Assembly: GCA_013399895.1 (NCBI GenBank) | Contig: VXBA01000121.1 | Coordinates: 744,001 to 808,000, forward strand | Length of the DNA: 64,000 nt | Source: Serilophus lunatus | Lineage: Eukaryota > Chordata > Aves > Passeriformes > Eurylaimidae | Reading direction: 5' to 3' | In this document: in pieces, positions 34,242-47,000 of the stretch | Position numbering within the stretch: the stretch's first letter is position 1 | Layout: each line of letters begins with the position of its first letter | Program-made: the position numbers and the translations under genes | Notes under the pieces: model-generated | What the model saw: the letters and a program-made list of their open reading frames with translations, nothing else | Told to the model about the DNA's origin: nothing | Database searches by the model: none

Positions 34242-36276
34242 AAAAATTTTGGAGGTCCTTAGATTCAATGTATACTCAAAGGAGCAGTCCAGAGCACAGG
34301 TGACCGATCAGTCTTATGTCACTGAAACTATGCTCTATAGCTCTGTGCATTTTAGGTGAACAAATCAGCATGCTGTGAATCAGAGCTCAGGTGTACTTTG
34401 AGAGACAGCCTGTACCAGCTACCACTTCCCAACAAGACGCACTTACAAGACTGTGAGAGATGCAGGTACTCCCACCTTGCAGAGTTCTCCAGAAGCTTCT
34501 GCTCTCACAAATGCCCTCCAGGTCCTGCTGCCAGACCATCAGGCCAGCAGTGTACTCCCTCAGTGTCAGAGGATGGAAAAGATCTCTATGACTATTGAGT
34601 CCAACTATTAACTCAGCGCTGCCAAGATCACCACTAAACGTGTTCCCATGTGCCATATCCACATCATGTTATGAAAGCAAAAAAGTAACCAAAATAAAAC
34701 CAAAAGGCACTCTGAGGGGTAATGATAGCCCTCACATAATTTCACACCTTGAAATGCAAATATATATTTGATAAGACTATTATTATTTAAGGATATGGTG
34801 GCACCCCATGGGGCTCTAAGGAGGTAAAAAGGCACACGCTTATTTGTGCCTGTGGATGCCAGATTAAACCGCAGTCCCCAACCTGATCTTAAGTGTTGGC
34901 ATAAATTTTGATGACAGTTCTCCTAGCAAAGGGGAAGTTACACCACCTTCCCCATCCACATCTCCCTCCCTCTCTTTTTCCCTCTATAACAGAATTTAAC
35001 AGCCCCTCAGAACAGTTACTTTCCATCAACTGTGGGTTACCCAAAAACCCTGTGGCTTTGTGGCTCTTCTACATTTCAGTGGGCATTTCTGTTTGCATTA
35101 GAAGCACTATGAACACAACAAACATGCCGCAGCTATTGGCTGTGGAGCACTTCGAGAGAACAAATTTTCTCAGTATGGCTGAGTTGCCTCACCGCCAGGC
35201 ACATGCTGTCAAGGTTCTCAAAGATTATGGATTGGTCACTGTAGCCTGTGGAGAAAACAGGGATTTTTTTTAATTTATTTTTTTTTAGCACAGCATAAAA
35301 ATTAGGTAGATGATGTAAAACAGTATTTAAAATATAGAGGATACATAAATTTAAATGCAGTGACATAATTGGTGGTCTTGGTGCCAACAAATCTGCAGTA
35401 TCTCACAAGGGCTGCCTGAATCTCTGTTCCTGAAGGTCACGTCTTCCAGTTTCAGTTAGACAGTTGTTTAGCATCAAAAGAAACCCCAGTCTGTTTTGGG
35501 TAACACTATTGTCCCTTACTGAACAGAGTCCTTTAACCACTGCAGCAGAAAAGCTGCTATCAGTTGCTAATATTGGGACTCCTCCTAAACTGTTGTTCAG
35601 CCCCCAGCCCTTTTCTCCAGCTCAGACTTCTGCACCTCCTGGTAATAGCATAATGCTGGAAGATGTAAGCAATAATTTGATGTCCCAAGTGTAGTGAGGA
35701 TATGGACATGGTCTGCATGATGGCGTCACTCACTTCTTGTCCATCCTTTCTGGCCTCGTTGAGCAGGGGTCAAACACCAAATGTCTGTGGAGCCAAGTGC
35801 AGGAGCCTGGATGAATCAGAGTGCACCAGGCCATGGGACATAGGAGCACACAGCCGCTTCACAGTCATGATAGAATCGGTTTTTGTTCTGCGCAAGCAGG
35901 TTGTAGAGAGGGGTTTCTTTATAGGACCAGTCAGAGGAGCACGTGCATGTGTGTGCACACAGCCATGTGAACTTGCATGTAGCACAAAACACTGTGCCAG
36001 GACATGCTGCTCTTCTACGTAAAGGTAACAGATCCTGTTGGTAAGACTCTCTCTTTTGAGACAGATCACTGCTGCCATCTCACCTTTCAACTCAAAACGG
36101 TCCTTTATTTTTTCTTGCAGCCAGTATCTGATTAGTTCATAACTTCTCATGGTCTGAATTCAGCTGTACAGTTGCATTCAAGTTTTTCAGATTCCTCAGG
36201 TTTTGTATGGTATCTTTTAGTTCAGTAAATAAGCATAATACAAGGAATACTCATTGCCATTGCAGCAGAAATAGCA

Positions 36277-36282
36277 TTTATT
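36277..36282 (-). terminator. Candidate distal PLA2G4B poly(A) signal
   Basis: TTTATT on the plus strand, AATAAA on the minus strand, about 1.5 kb past the PLA2G4B stop. Position is the only support. Confidence 0.25.
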
Positions 36283-37603
36283 GATTCAGGATTCAGACAA
36301 TGAAGTCTTTTGTAAATGCTCTCCTCTGAATTTGAATACTGTCTGTGCATATGAAAAAAGCAGATCCTTGCTTCTCTTTCTTTGCCTAGTTCTGGATTTC
36401 AAGTAAAACTAGTTCTAGATCTCAAGTAAATTTCCAACACAGAAGAAATGTATAAGATTTCCCATGGAGGTTCTGATGAATAAATAAGCCAGAAGCAGGT
36501 TCAAATTCTTCAGTGTTAGGAAGTCTGCAAACTCCTCTGACTTTTGTGGAGCTCTGTTTCATATTGCTCAGCATCCTTCGCTACCACGTTTTTAACATAG
36601 TAGAAGGCTATAAAGATGTTCCAAGCTCCTAGTTCATGGCAAAATCTCTCACTGCACTCTAAAGCCATGAAAATCAAGTGTCATTTTTCCAAATATTTTC
36701 CTGGAGCAATGATAGAGAATTTCCTTTCTTCTTATTTGTACTCTATTTTGTGTAGCACCTATTAAAAATACCTTGCCTGGAATGTTAAGGATAGAAGACT
36801 GTAAAAGGTAAGTCTTCTAGGTGTGAAAATGCAATGGCTATGCATTTTGTTAGTCAGTTATATTGTCCTACGTTCAGTTTACACCTATAAGAAGCACCAG
36901 TTTGTGTCTTGGTCATGATTATCAAATTAAATGTAGTTGAGTACATGGTAATTATTCCTCTCAAACTACTGCTATCATAAGCTTGTTTCAGGCTCTTGAC
37001 ATTTGAATGCATAAAAATACCGCTGGTATACATCAATACAACTACTCATGCTTTGTGTAGTACCTTTCTTCCAGCCAGTGCTCCAAAGAGTCATACTCAC
37101 TCACTGCAGGTGATATCCTCTCCTTGTAATATAGCTGACCCCTTTGTGGCAGTTTGGAGGAGCGTTTCTGTGCCAAACACTTACAGGGAAACAAGGAAAA
37201 AAAGGAGTAACTTCTAATTCGGCAAGGGGAATCAGACAGACAGGGTGCAATTGTCCATGTTGCAGTTTGGCTGTTGTTCACATATTTATGCATGACCCTT
37301 TAGCCTGACTTCAAAGCTGAGCCCACCAATTCAGTGCAAATAGTAGTTGCTCAGCCTATCTGAAAATCTGGACATTACTGAATGCAATTGGCCAGGACTT
37401 GGTTTTTAATGAAGCATTGAAAAAAACACCAACGAATGGGCTCAGGATGAAGGGACAGGTGCATACAAAGAACTATCTATCACCACCACCATGTGCTATA
37501 ACATCAGGGAGATGGAAGGTCTCTGCTAACCAGGACCTTAATTTCTGAACAAGCAAGACCACAGTGTCAGGTTCCTGGGAGCTGAAAACATATGGGAATG
37601 AGA

Positions 37604-37609
37604 TTTAAT
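37604..37609 (-). terminator. Candidate proximal PLA2G4B poly(A) signal
   Basis: TTTAAT on the plus strand, the common variant ATTAAA on the minus strand, about 175 bases past the stop codon. Confidence 0.35.
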
Positions 37610-37782
37610 AAATACTTTTGAAAGCTAGGAGCTTGAACAAGGCAAGATGAGAAATGTACAGGCTTCCTCAGTTTTCTGCAAATAATGAATGTGTGCAAAT
37701 AATGTGATGTGTTGCACTGTGACTGTGATGTGCTGCAATGTGCTACCATAGCCTTCAATAGGAAAAAGTGCAAAAACCCGGC

Positions 37783-38021
37783 CTAGGGGTACCCAGAGTA
37801 GCTGGAGACATTCCCAGTCCTGCTGCTTGTCCTCCGTTCTACAGCACTCTGGATTGCCTGGAAGAGCAGGTCTTTGTTATTAAGGATGTTGTATATGCTC
37901 AGATTGACAAGCTTATCAAAATTTTCAGAGGAATAGATTAGCCTAACGAGGTAGTAGGGTGAGCAGCTGTTCTCCAGATTTACTTTGCCTTCTTCCATCT
38001 CAGAATGACCACGCTTTACCC
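37783..38021 (-). CDS. PLA2G4B: PLA2G4B terminal exon and stop
   Basis: Two bases, 78 codons and TAG (37783-37785), acceptor TTTTTCTCTTCAG. It reads VKRGHSEMEEGKVNLENSCS, PYYLVRLIYSSENFDKLVNL and LFQAIQSAVERR. The G.V.L....PY......YS.E..DKL..L..YN..NN ending is typical of the family C-terminus. Confidence 0.95.
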
Positions 38022-41000
38022 CTGAAGAGAAAAACAAAAGCCACCACAGTGAGCTGAATCTGGAGTACTACTACATGTTGTTGTAGAGGACTGATCTACT
38101 TGACAGAACCCACTGTTAAAAACAGCACCCAAGAAATACTGCAAACCCACCCCACAGTTTGAAAAAAACCCTTCCTGGTCATTTTTGCAGCTACTCTTCC
38201 TTTCCCTCCTGCTAAATTCCTCCTGGAAATCCCTCAGCAGTGGTGGCACAAATCCTTACATTCCTCCTTATCCTGCCTCTGAAAACAGTCATTCCTGGGA
38301 AGCATGCCCGTGGGTCCACATCCTTTCCCAAACCCTGTAAGTCTGACTCTCAGAGAAGACACACATCTGGAACATCTTTCAAAATCTATGATCACCCCTC
38401 AATTAGCTGAGATGACTGTACATTTGCCAGCTACAGTAAGTGAAAATGACACAAGAATTTTTCTTGAGACATACCAAGTTTTAGTCTAATCTAGTGGTTT
38501 CTGAGCAGTGTGATCTCAGGGAGCTGGGCACAGGCTGTCACTAGAAGTGACTGTATTAAAAATATCCAGTGTTGCTTCAGTGAGCCTCTCGCTACTCAAA
38601 GAGATGTATTATCTGTGTTACCCACATCCAGATAAAGCTTCATTTGCCTCAAGCACACAACAGCACATTTTATATTACCTGCTTTGAAAATGGATACTTC
38701 AGAAATTGAGGCTCTTTAGAATTTAAACAGTAAAGAATAAGAGGGAAAAAAAAATACCCACATTCCACAAGGTGTCTCTCATCCACCTAGAAACAAAAGC
38801 TACACTGTTAAAATTGAAATCCACACAAGCAAGTTGCCAAGGACTCTCCTCCCCCAACCACCCATATCAGTTGCTGGTTGTCAGCTTGATGGATGAATCA
38901 CAAACTGCTCAGAGACACGCAGGTGAGTGTCATAGCTCACAAATTTGGGCCTGGAGCACTGAGAAGCTGCAGAAGCTGCTTTGCTCTTCATTATCTCATC
39001 TACCTTTCACTCAAAGATATTCCAAAATCCTCATCTGCTTTACCTGTCAGCTACTGCTCAATGATAGGATCTCACACCCATTGCCATTTGGACCACCTCC
39101 AGCCTCCACAGAACAACCCTAGTTCCCTCTACAGAGTATCTCCTCTTTTCATACATAGAGTTTCTGAATGCGATTTTCTCGGTTTAGCTCTTACTGTACA
39201 TATTACCTAAGCATTGGTGAACATCAGAGCAGAACTGTTTTGCTGCTGTTCCTACTCTTCCCCAAATGCTCCCTAAAAGACACCCATTCTGCTGTGGTCC
39301 CACTTAGGACCACAATAGAATTTTGGGTAAAGGTGGAATGAGAGGGAATGTTCCACCTGCCGTGTTGAGCAGGAGCCAGGGAGAGCAGAAGTTCCACATG
39401 GCCTGACAAACTCCTATGCAAAGTTCTTAAACAAGCATGGGACAAGGACCTTCTCCAGGGCTAATACCAGCCGGCCCTTGTTTCTGCACCACCGACTAAC
39501 AAAACTTTACTGGAAGCTATTGCAATTCACTGTCTTTTAGGAAAGAAAGGAACCTCCTCCTATAACGCTTGGACCAACACGCCGTAACATTGTTAGGGCA
39601 AGGTAGGAAGATGGGGAACTTTCATGCTTCTTACCCTTATTACTCAGAACCAGGCTCTGGCCAGTGGCACCCAGGAACAGAGTAAAAGCAATGGGCACAA
39701 ACTAAAACACAGAGGTTCCTCCTCCATACCAGGAAAAACTCTTACTGTGGAGAGTGACAGAGCACAGCAAACAGTTGACCAGAGATCTAACTGACTCTGT
39801 CCTTGGAGACCTGCAAATCCACATGGACAGGGTCCTGCACAACCTGCTCTAAGTGAGCATGCTTGAGCTGGGACTTTGGATATGGTGACCTCCAGAGGTC
39901 CCTTCCAAACTCAAATGTCCTCTCAGAGCCTTTGTCCTCAGTGACAAAGGGCAGGAACTTCTCCCTTCAGAGGAGCTGAGTTGTGGTACTCCCTCCATTG
40001 GCACTTTGGACCTCATGAGGGCTCCCTCGCCTCATTGCTGGGCTGCCCCTTTGGGTTCTGTGCACTGGCCTTTCAGCACAGGACCCTGAGGTTCAAACCA
40101 ACCCACAAGGCCATGTGTGCTGCAGAGCAGGCTTTCTCCCTTTGAAAGGGCCTCAGCTTTCCTAGCTGGGTGTCTGGCAGAGACAGCTCTGACACTCATA
40201 GGATGTCAATATGGAGCACCTGTGGCTGCCCATGGCCTTATGAGTGTTTAGCAAAGGTTCTGTCACTATGTAGTGTGTCCAGAGCCCCTGTGGGAGGGAG
40301 TGCACACACCAAACATGCAGGCTCCAGCAGCACGTTCAGCTTGCTCTTTGAGCTTCAACATAGAGGGCAGAAGCAACTGTGAGTGCTGAGCAAAGGCAGC
40401 TCTTTCTAGTACTGCTCATTCTCTGCCCAGCTGTGCAGTGCTGCAGAGAACCCCTGGTGCCTGGCGTGGGACCAAGCACAGCACCAGATTGCCCAGGATA
40501 TCAGCAGCACTGAGCATTGCCCAGAGTTCCTGACTATTTCCTGAAATCACATGCCCTGTGCTACCTCAGACAGTGTCTGGGGAAGACAGCAGGCGCTTCA
40601 GGGGCTCAGGTGCTCCAGCTCTTCCCCCAGGAGCCCCTGACACCTCACCAGAGCTTGCCCATGCATCTTGTCCTAGGCAGATAGCTGCACATCCCAGGCT
40701 GGCCCCATACCTCACTGCTCCGTCTCAGCTCCTACCAAGCACCAGATGGAGTCTCCTGCAGCACAGACACACATGTCTCCCCTGTCCAGAGCCCTGTGCC
40801 CAAGGCTGCCTTCCCCTGAGGCTTGGGCAGGAGATTCCCTAGGCATCTCTGTCCTCACCACAGGCAGCCCTGCCTGGGGAGAACAGGGGTGCAGAGCAGA
40901 TCCTGGGGCTGGACGACCCATTGGCCAACTTCTGCTGCTGATGCTTTCCAGCCCACCAGCAGATCCTTCTGAAGGCCCTTACCTGCCTGCTCCCAGGACT

Positions 41001-44000
41001 CTCTAGGCCTCTCAGAGACCAGCACCAGAAAAGCTTCAGCACTTTTCACATTTCTTTTGGCAGGACACAAAGTCAGGCACAAGAGAGGAAGATCCGCAAG
41101 ACAGCAGCTCTGCCATGAGGACAGTGGCACAAGCTGGCTGCCACAGTCAGAGCTGGAGGGGGCAGCACAATGACCCATCTGCCTAGAAGATAGTGAGGAA
41201 AGAGCCTACGTGCCTTTCTGCCTCCATCAGTTCTGCACTTCCTGCATCTGTCACTGGGCCAGACAGAGCACCATGTGCCCTCTCTGCAGGAAGCTATTCC
41301 ACCTGGTGCTGTGCTTGGTGCAAGTGAGTGACCATCACAAGCGGCTCACGGTCCCATCTTCTAACCACAGCAACAGGGCCAGAGAGGAGGCCCAGCATCT
41401 GCCCGGCCATGCAGCTGCAGCCTGCAAGTGCATTGGCAGAGCACTGTAGCGAGCGTAGCATTTTGCCTGCTCTTGTATTCATTAAACATTCAGATGCTTT
41501 CCAAGGGCTGCAGGTTTTTTTCACAAAACCAAAGACTCATCTACTTTAGGCAATGCTTTCCAATAATGTGTGGCACTGAGCTGCCCAGAAGTGTGTCCTC
41601 CATACTCTGCAAGTGGAGAGTGACCAGCAGCTGTATGGAGGCTGCTTTTCTGCCCGTCATCAGTGGAAACATACAAGGGGTAGAGCACACTACAGATTTT
41701 TGTTGACTGAATTTACCTGGCTCCTTGAATTCCTTAAACGTGTCGTTCACCAGGGGGAAATGGATTACTATAGGTGCTCTGGGGTCCTCAGCATCTGAAA
41801 AGATGTAACATTCCTTTGGGTTCTTCTTTTCTTCTTGACTTAACTCCACTTTGGGGAATGGGATATTTTGTATCTTGCAGTATTTGTATGTCATCTCTAA
41901 TTGCTGTGGACGCAGAATGTCAGAGAGTTAAAACTCTAAACTAAGAATCAGGTTTATTCAGTTATCCTGGAAATACTATGGCATCTTAACTAGAGTCACT
42001 CCGAAATGAATGTGTAGTCCAAGGCAGTCACAGTACAACCCTAATTTTGGCCACCATCCACCAGAAGCCAGAAAATGCCTCATGACTCTTTAATGCTTTT
42101 TACAATGTCGAGAGCGTGACACTTAGAATCCATTGTGACAGACCAGGAAAGTTCAAAGGCATGTCTCCAGCAAACAACTGTTACTGCACTTCCATGAGGA
42201 TCCTAGAAAGTGTTTGCTGTAATCCACTACAGAGAAAAGAGCCTAACAGTTTCTATAGTACTGTTCTTGAAGGAAGTCTTTCCTCCTCCAAGATACAGTG
42301 ACTGATTTGCTGATATGATCAAGATTTAGACAGCCTCTTACCTAAAAGTTTTAGTAAGACAAGAATAGTTTTACCGGGCCTGCGAACGGCAGAGTAAATT
42401 AATCTTCTCACCTTGAACACATTCCCCAAACCATAATCAAGGGATATAATGACATCTACATCCCTCTCTGGCTTGAAAAGTGCTGCACCACTGGTGTTGA
42501 TGAAATAGCCAACATCTATCAGACAAAGATATTTCTGCAGCGGTGTCAGATTGTTAGGGAAAGCATCCAGTACAGTGTCTGAAAAACATTTTGAATATAG
42601 TTAGTTGTGCACTGTTAGGAAAGAAGGACTGAGTTTTTCTGTCTGTACTACATGTTAAGGGCAGCCCCTCGGTTGCCCTCAAGACCAAGGTCACCTCCCT
42701 CCATAATGCAAGCCCACAAACACAGCCTCAGGAGCATGCTCTTCAAACTGCCCATCTGGGCACATCTGGCCTGTTAGCGCACTCTCCCAGACACACTCAC
42801 AAAGGCAGGCCATGAGGCAGCCAGGCAGAGGGCAGGAGAGACACAGAATCCACTGACCTCACAGCTGCTCTGGGCAGCCATTTTTTCACAAAATACAGAC
42901 TTCAACAGATTGCTTTTATCCCCAAGAACTGGGAAAAACATAAATAACAAAAATCAATTCACAGTGTAGCAACACAGCTAACACAATAGATCACTGCACT
43001 TCTGTATTGCTCATTTTTGCTTTTCTATTTTCAGGGTCAGACTTCTCTCCCAGGCTGAAAAATCTGATTTCAACTTGTTTTCAGTGATTTCCTATAAATT
43101 ATCTTAGCCATGCCACAAAAAAAAAAAAAATCACATCATGCACACAGGATCCCCTACCAACAGCTTAAAATATTATTTGAATTAATTAAACCTCACCTTA
43201 ACACCAAAAGGAGATTATACCACTCTACCCAGATGTGGATATGGTGGAGATTCAAAACCAGTTTATGATAACTAGACTCTTATTCCTCTGCTAGCAAATT
43301 CAACAGCTGACCCTGTAGATAGCAGACAGCTATCTACATTTGTTTCCCTACTACTCTTCTAGTCCCATGAAACAGGAAACATTTTGCCATAGTTTTAAAT
43401 ATCAAAATAATGCTTTAAGAGTGTTCCTTAAGTTCACAAAATGAGGCAAAAAAGCCCAGAGCAGAACACGTGAGCCTTAAATTATTGTGTTTAGGCATTT
43501 TAAGAAACTGTTAATCACAGAAATACTGCAGCATTTCAATTCATTCAGTCTCTCTGCTTCCTTGGCCTCATTCTGTAGTGTTGATTTAAACCATGCAAAG
43601 TAACTCTAGCTTGTTCTATAGCCTGGAGTGTTTCACAGCATCTTGGAGTAATAACTCAGAATTTTTCCATTCCCTTACTGTCGGGTCTTTACAAAATGTA
43701 TTTAATTTAGCATTCAAGGCTGTTGAGAATTTACAGATTCTGCTGTAATGAGAGACATTTGCTTGCAGTCTGTCACAGAAGAAACAGAGCATGCTTTTTA
43801 GTTTTACTTGGCCTAGTGAAGATTTTCAGTTGAAATTCCATTACTTTCCTTTCCTTATTACAGAGATGAAATTATGCAGCATTTATTCATGGCTGGATAT
43901 GTGACCTAGAAGTAGGCATTTCCTTACGAGGGTCTCTTCTTCTATCCCACATTCAAATAGAGACTTTGAAGAAGTCCTATCTCAGGAATTCCCTTGAAAG

Positions 44001-47000
44001 CACAAACACTACTGCAAATGCACTACACTAATTCCAGACTATTCATTCTCAAATCTCTCACCAGAAAAATAAGGAACTTAAAGTCTTGCTTTAATCTGTC
44101 AGATAACCTCAGCTATAGAGAAGCCTTTAAAACAAAGCTATATTCTGCAGACTTCACCTACTACAAGACCATAATTTCTGCTCACACACCTGGCATCTCC
44201 TCTTGCTCCTAGAGTTTAGCTTGGTCTTATGGAGGCAGCCAAAATAAGATATCATCTTAATCTGGTCATTTTTCCCACTCCAGACTTCAGTTTCCCTTTT
44301 CCCACTCCAGACTTCATGATTTCCATATTTTTTTATTTTATTTGTAGAATGTCTACCCTGAGATAGTCTTCAGAGTACCTATGCTCATTTCCTCAAAATT
44401 CCTTGAAATCTGCTTCTACCCATTTGTCTTTACAAAACTGATAGTCAGCAAATGTAAGGGAAAACGTTTTTTTTAACATCTATTAACTGTTAATTTCATC
44501 CTTCATCCACCTTCTTAAGATACTGGCTTGCTCCTTCTCTCACCTATCCTCATGCTACTTGCTTTCTCCTCTCATTTGTTTTCTTAGAGCAGACTCTTTT
44601 AGGACACTGACTTTTCTGCTTAGTGAACATTTTGAAAGCAGATAGCACAATGTGGGCTCTGCCTTAATCCACGGAAAGCACCACCATCTTGCCATTGTCA
44701 GCAAACTGTGTAGCGATGGCAGAAAGGAACAAAACCCATTGCAACTTGCATAAAACAGGGGAGAGAAAACATAAGTTGCTAAAGAGAAAGACTCAGAGGA
44801 GGCAGAGAACACATGCTTTCTTGTTGAAGTCAGATTAACCTTAATATTGTGGGGTCCTTTCACACTGTTACCTATTCATGGAAAAAATGAGGATGCTAGG
44901 ACTGTAGAAAGGTTTCTGATGCACATAACCTCAGCTACATCACCTTGCTATCATTTCACATATTGTTGCATAGATTTTGAGGTAAAACTATTATGATTGT
45001 TTACTTTGCCTGCCTGAAGAGCATAGGCCATAGAAAATTGCTGTTCAATTTATACATCAGGTCTTTGTATTCTGTTTGTTATGCCCAGTCTAACCCTGTG
45101 TGACTTTAATTTTCTGTATCTTGGTATTTCTGTTTCTGAGGGATTAAAAAGAGGTCTCTGGATGGATAAATCGTCAGGCAGAAATACCAGACATATGGGT
45201 GGCCCAATGCTCGCAACCAGTCCTTTCCTTCATCTAGTCCACATAATAACCTGCTATTTTATGCTCCTGGTGTTACCATTGTTTCTTTTCTCAAAAGATT
45301 CTGCCCTTCCTGAATCTTTTGACAACTGTACCCATACAGAGTGGCAAACTTCCTGTAGAAGAACATGCTTTGACAAAAATTACAGGTATCTTCCAGAAGC
45401 GAAAGAGTAGCCCTTGCACTTGTTCATTTTAACATGTTACCATAAAAAACAGACACTGTGAACATAGTTCCACCTCACAGATTTCCAGACCCTGAAAAAG
45501 CAATCTCTAAATGTGAGTTTTCCAAAGTCTAAAAAAAAAAAAAATCTGAGATGTTACCTGCACAATGCAGCTAACTCTTTGTTGCAGTTACCTTTCCATT
45601 CAATAAATTTTTTCTGATGGATATAATCCTTATGAAATTCTAAGCCTCTCAGGAAGTTATGAGACTTTCCCAGTAGTGGGCGCTTGGTCATAATATCCTG
45701 AAACATTTCATACAACTTCCCTGACAAACAGGATGGGGGCTCGATGACAGTGATATCATCCTCAGGGGAATGTTTTTCTGAAATAGAGAAGAAACTATGA
45801 ATTAGAGAGAAAAAAAAAACCCAGCAGTCTGTTCTGTCAAACACGTTTACTGGCGAGCTGCCTTTGTTGTCTTTCTGTGGGTCCCTCTCCTCTCTGTTTC
45901 TTGCAGGCTGCTGGAAAACATGTGTACATGACTCATCTCACTTAAACAAAAAGATATTTGGTTTTCTTTAAAGCAAGCACAGCTTTTGTCTTTTACTCTT
46001 TCAAATAACATACTGGCTTTGTACTTTTGCCCAAAAGTAAAAGCCACCCTTCTCATTTGCAGTCATGAGAGGAGTGGTGGGGAGGGGAGGAAAGAAGAAG
46101 AAAAAAGAGAAAATGTCACATAGTGATCATTCTGATGCAGGTTAAAATTAAGAAGGAAGATCCACAGTGAGGCCACACAACATGCAGAAATTTAGAGAGA
46201 ACATGTGAGATATAATTCACAAACAGTATGAACAGCATACATTTCTTAAGGCTTTGCTTAATACAAAATATTGTCTGGTCAAAAAAAAAAAACAATGATT
46301 TTTAAACTCTTACCTATATCTACCATATCTTGGGCCCATCGTTCCCAGAACTCATTTGAGTTTGAGGACCAGTACAAGCCATCCAGCAAATTCCTAGTAA
46401 AGATGTTTGTCCAAAGACCTGCAAGTCAAATAACAAGATGAAAATACTGCACTACCATATGTTAACCACTGACTATTACTGGCCCATATGACTGAATCCT
46501 GTCATAACACATTTTAAGCAGTAGGTATTATGGACTTAAAAATAATGGTGTCAGCACTTTGGTGCAATTTTTCAAGGGGTAACTACAGACCATTCACTAC
46601 ATAGTAGAGAGTAACAAGAGGTATCAATCACCCAAATGATATTTTAGAATGTTCACTGTATACCTGTGAGAGAAAGCAGGCTTTGAAAGCATGGTGAAGC
46701 CACATATGCTCTTTAAACTGATTTATTCTTTACATTGACCTAAGACCCATTTTCTCCTTTCAAGCATATTTTGTTTCTTTGGAATGCAACTGAGCCAGGA
46801 TCAAAAAAAGAAAGAACTATTCTTTTTCTTTACTCATGCCAAGTACTTACATGAGGAACAATTTCAATCACTAGCACACTTCACAGTGAGAGAAATACGA
46901 TTTTTGTCTCCACTGGACACTTGGTTTTGGTATCAAAACAAACTCTTGCAAGGTTTAAAATCTGCCTGGGACAGAAAGCTTCCTTTGACTAGCTGCTTTT

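Larger units (their letters stand above)
31519..37782. other. Region between convergent stop codons
   Basis: These 6.3 kb separate the SPTBN5 and PLA2G4B stops and should contain both 3' UTRs. Seen: a CR1 fragment at its left edge, an A run near 33281-33300, a palindromic element at 34206-34241 and several polyadenylation-type hexamers. No third gene is supported. The open frames here (up to about 125 codons) resemble no protein. Confidence 0.6.
38022..41716 (-). other. Last PLA2G4B intron, 3.7 kb
   Basis: Contains a plus-strand CR1 3' end (39646-39925), then a GC-rich stretch (about 39930-41480) ending in a decayed RING-finger sequence. The part from 38022 to about 39640 holds nothing recognised. 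Confidence 0.7.

Noticed and set aside
35770..36150. Open frames of 106-126 codons on both strands between the genes
   Set aside because: No similarity, mutually overlapping on both strands, and in expected 3' UTR or intergenic sequence.
40558..41178. Several overlapping open frames on both strands in GC-rich intron
   Set aside because: High GC lowers stop-codon frequency. Apart from the RING remnant downstream, none has recognisable protein features.
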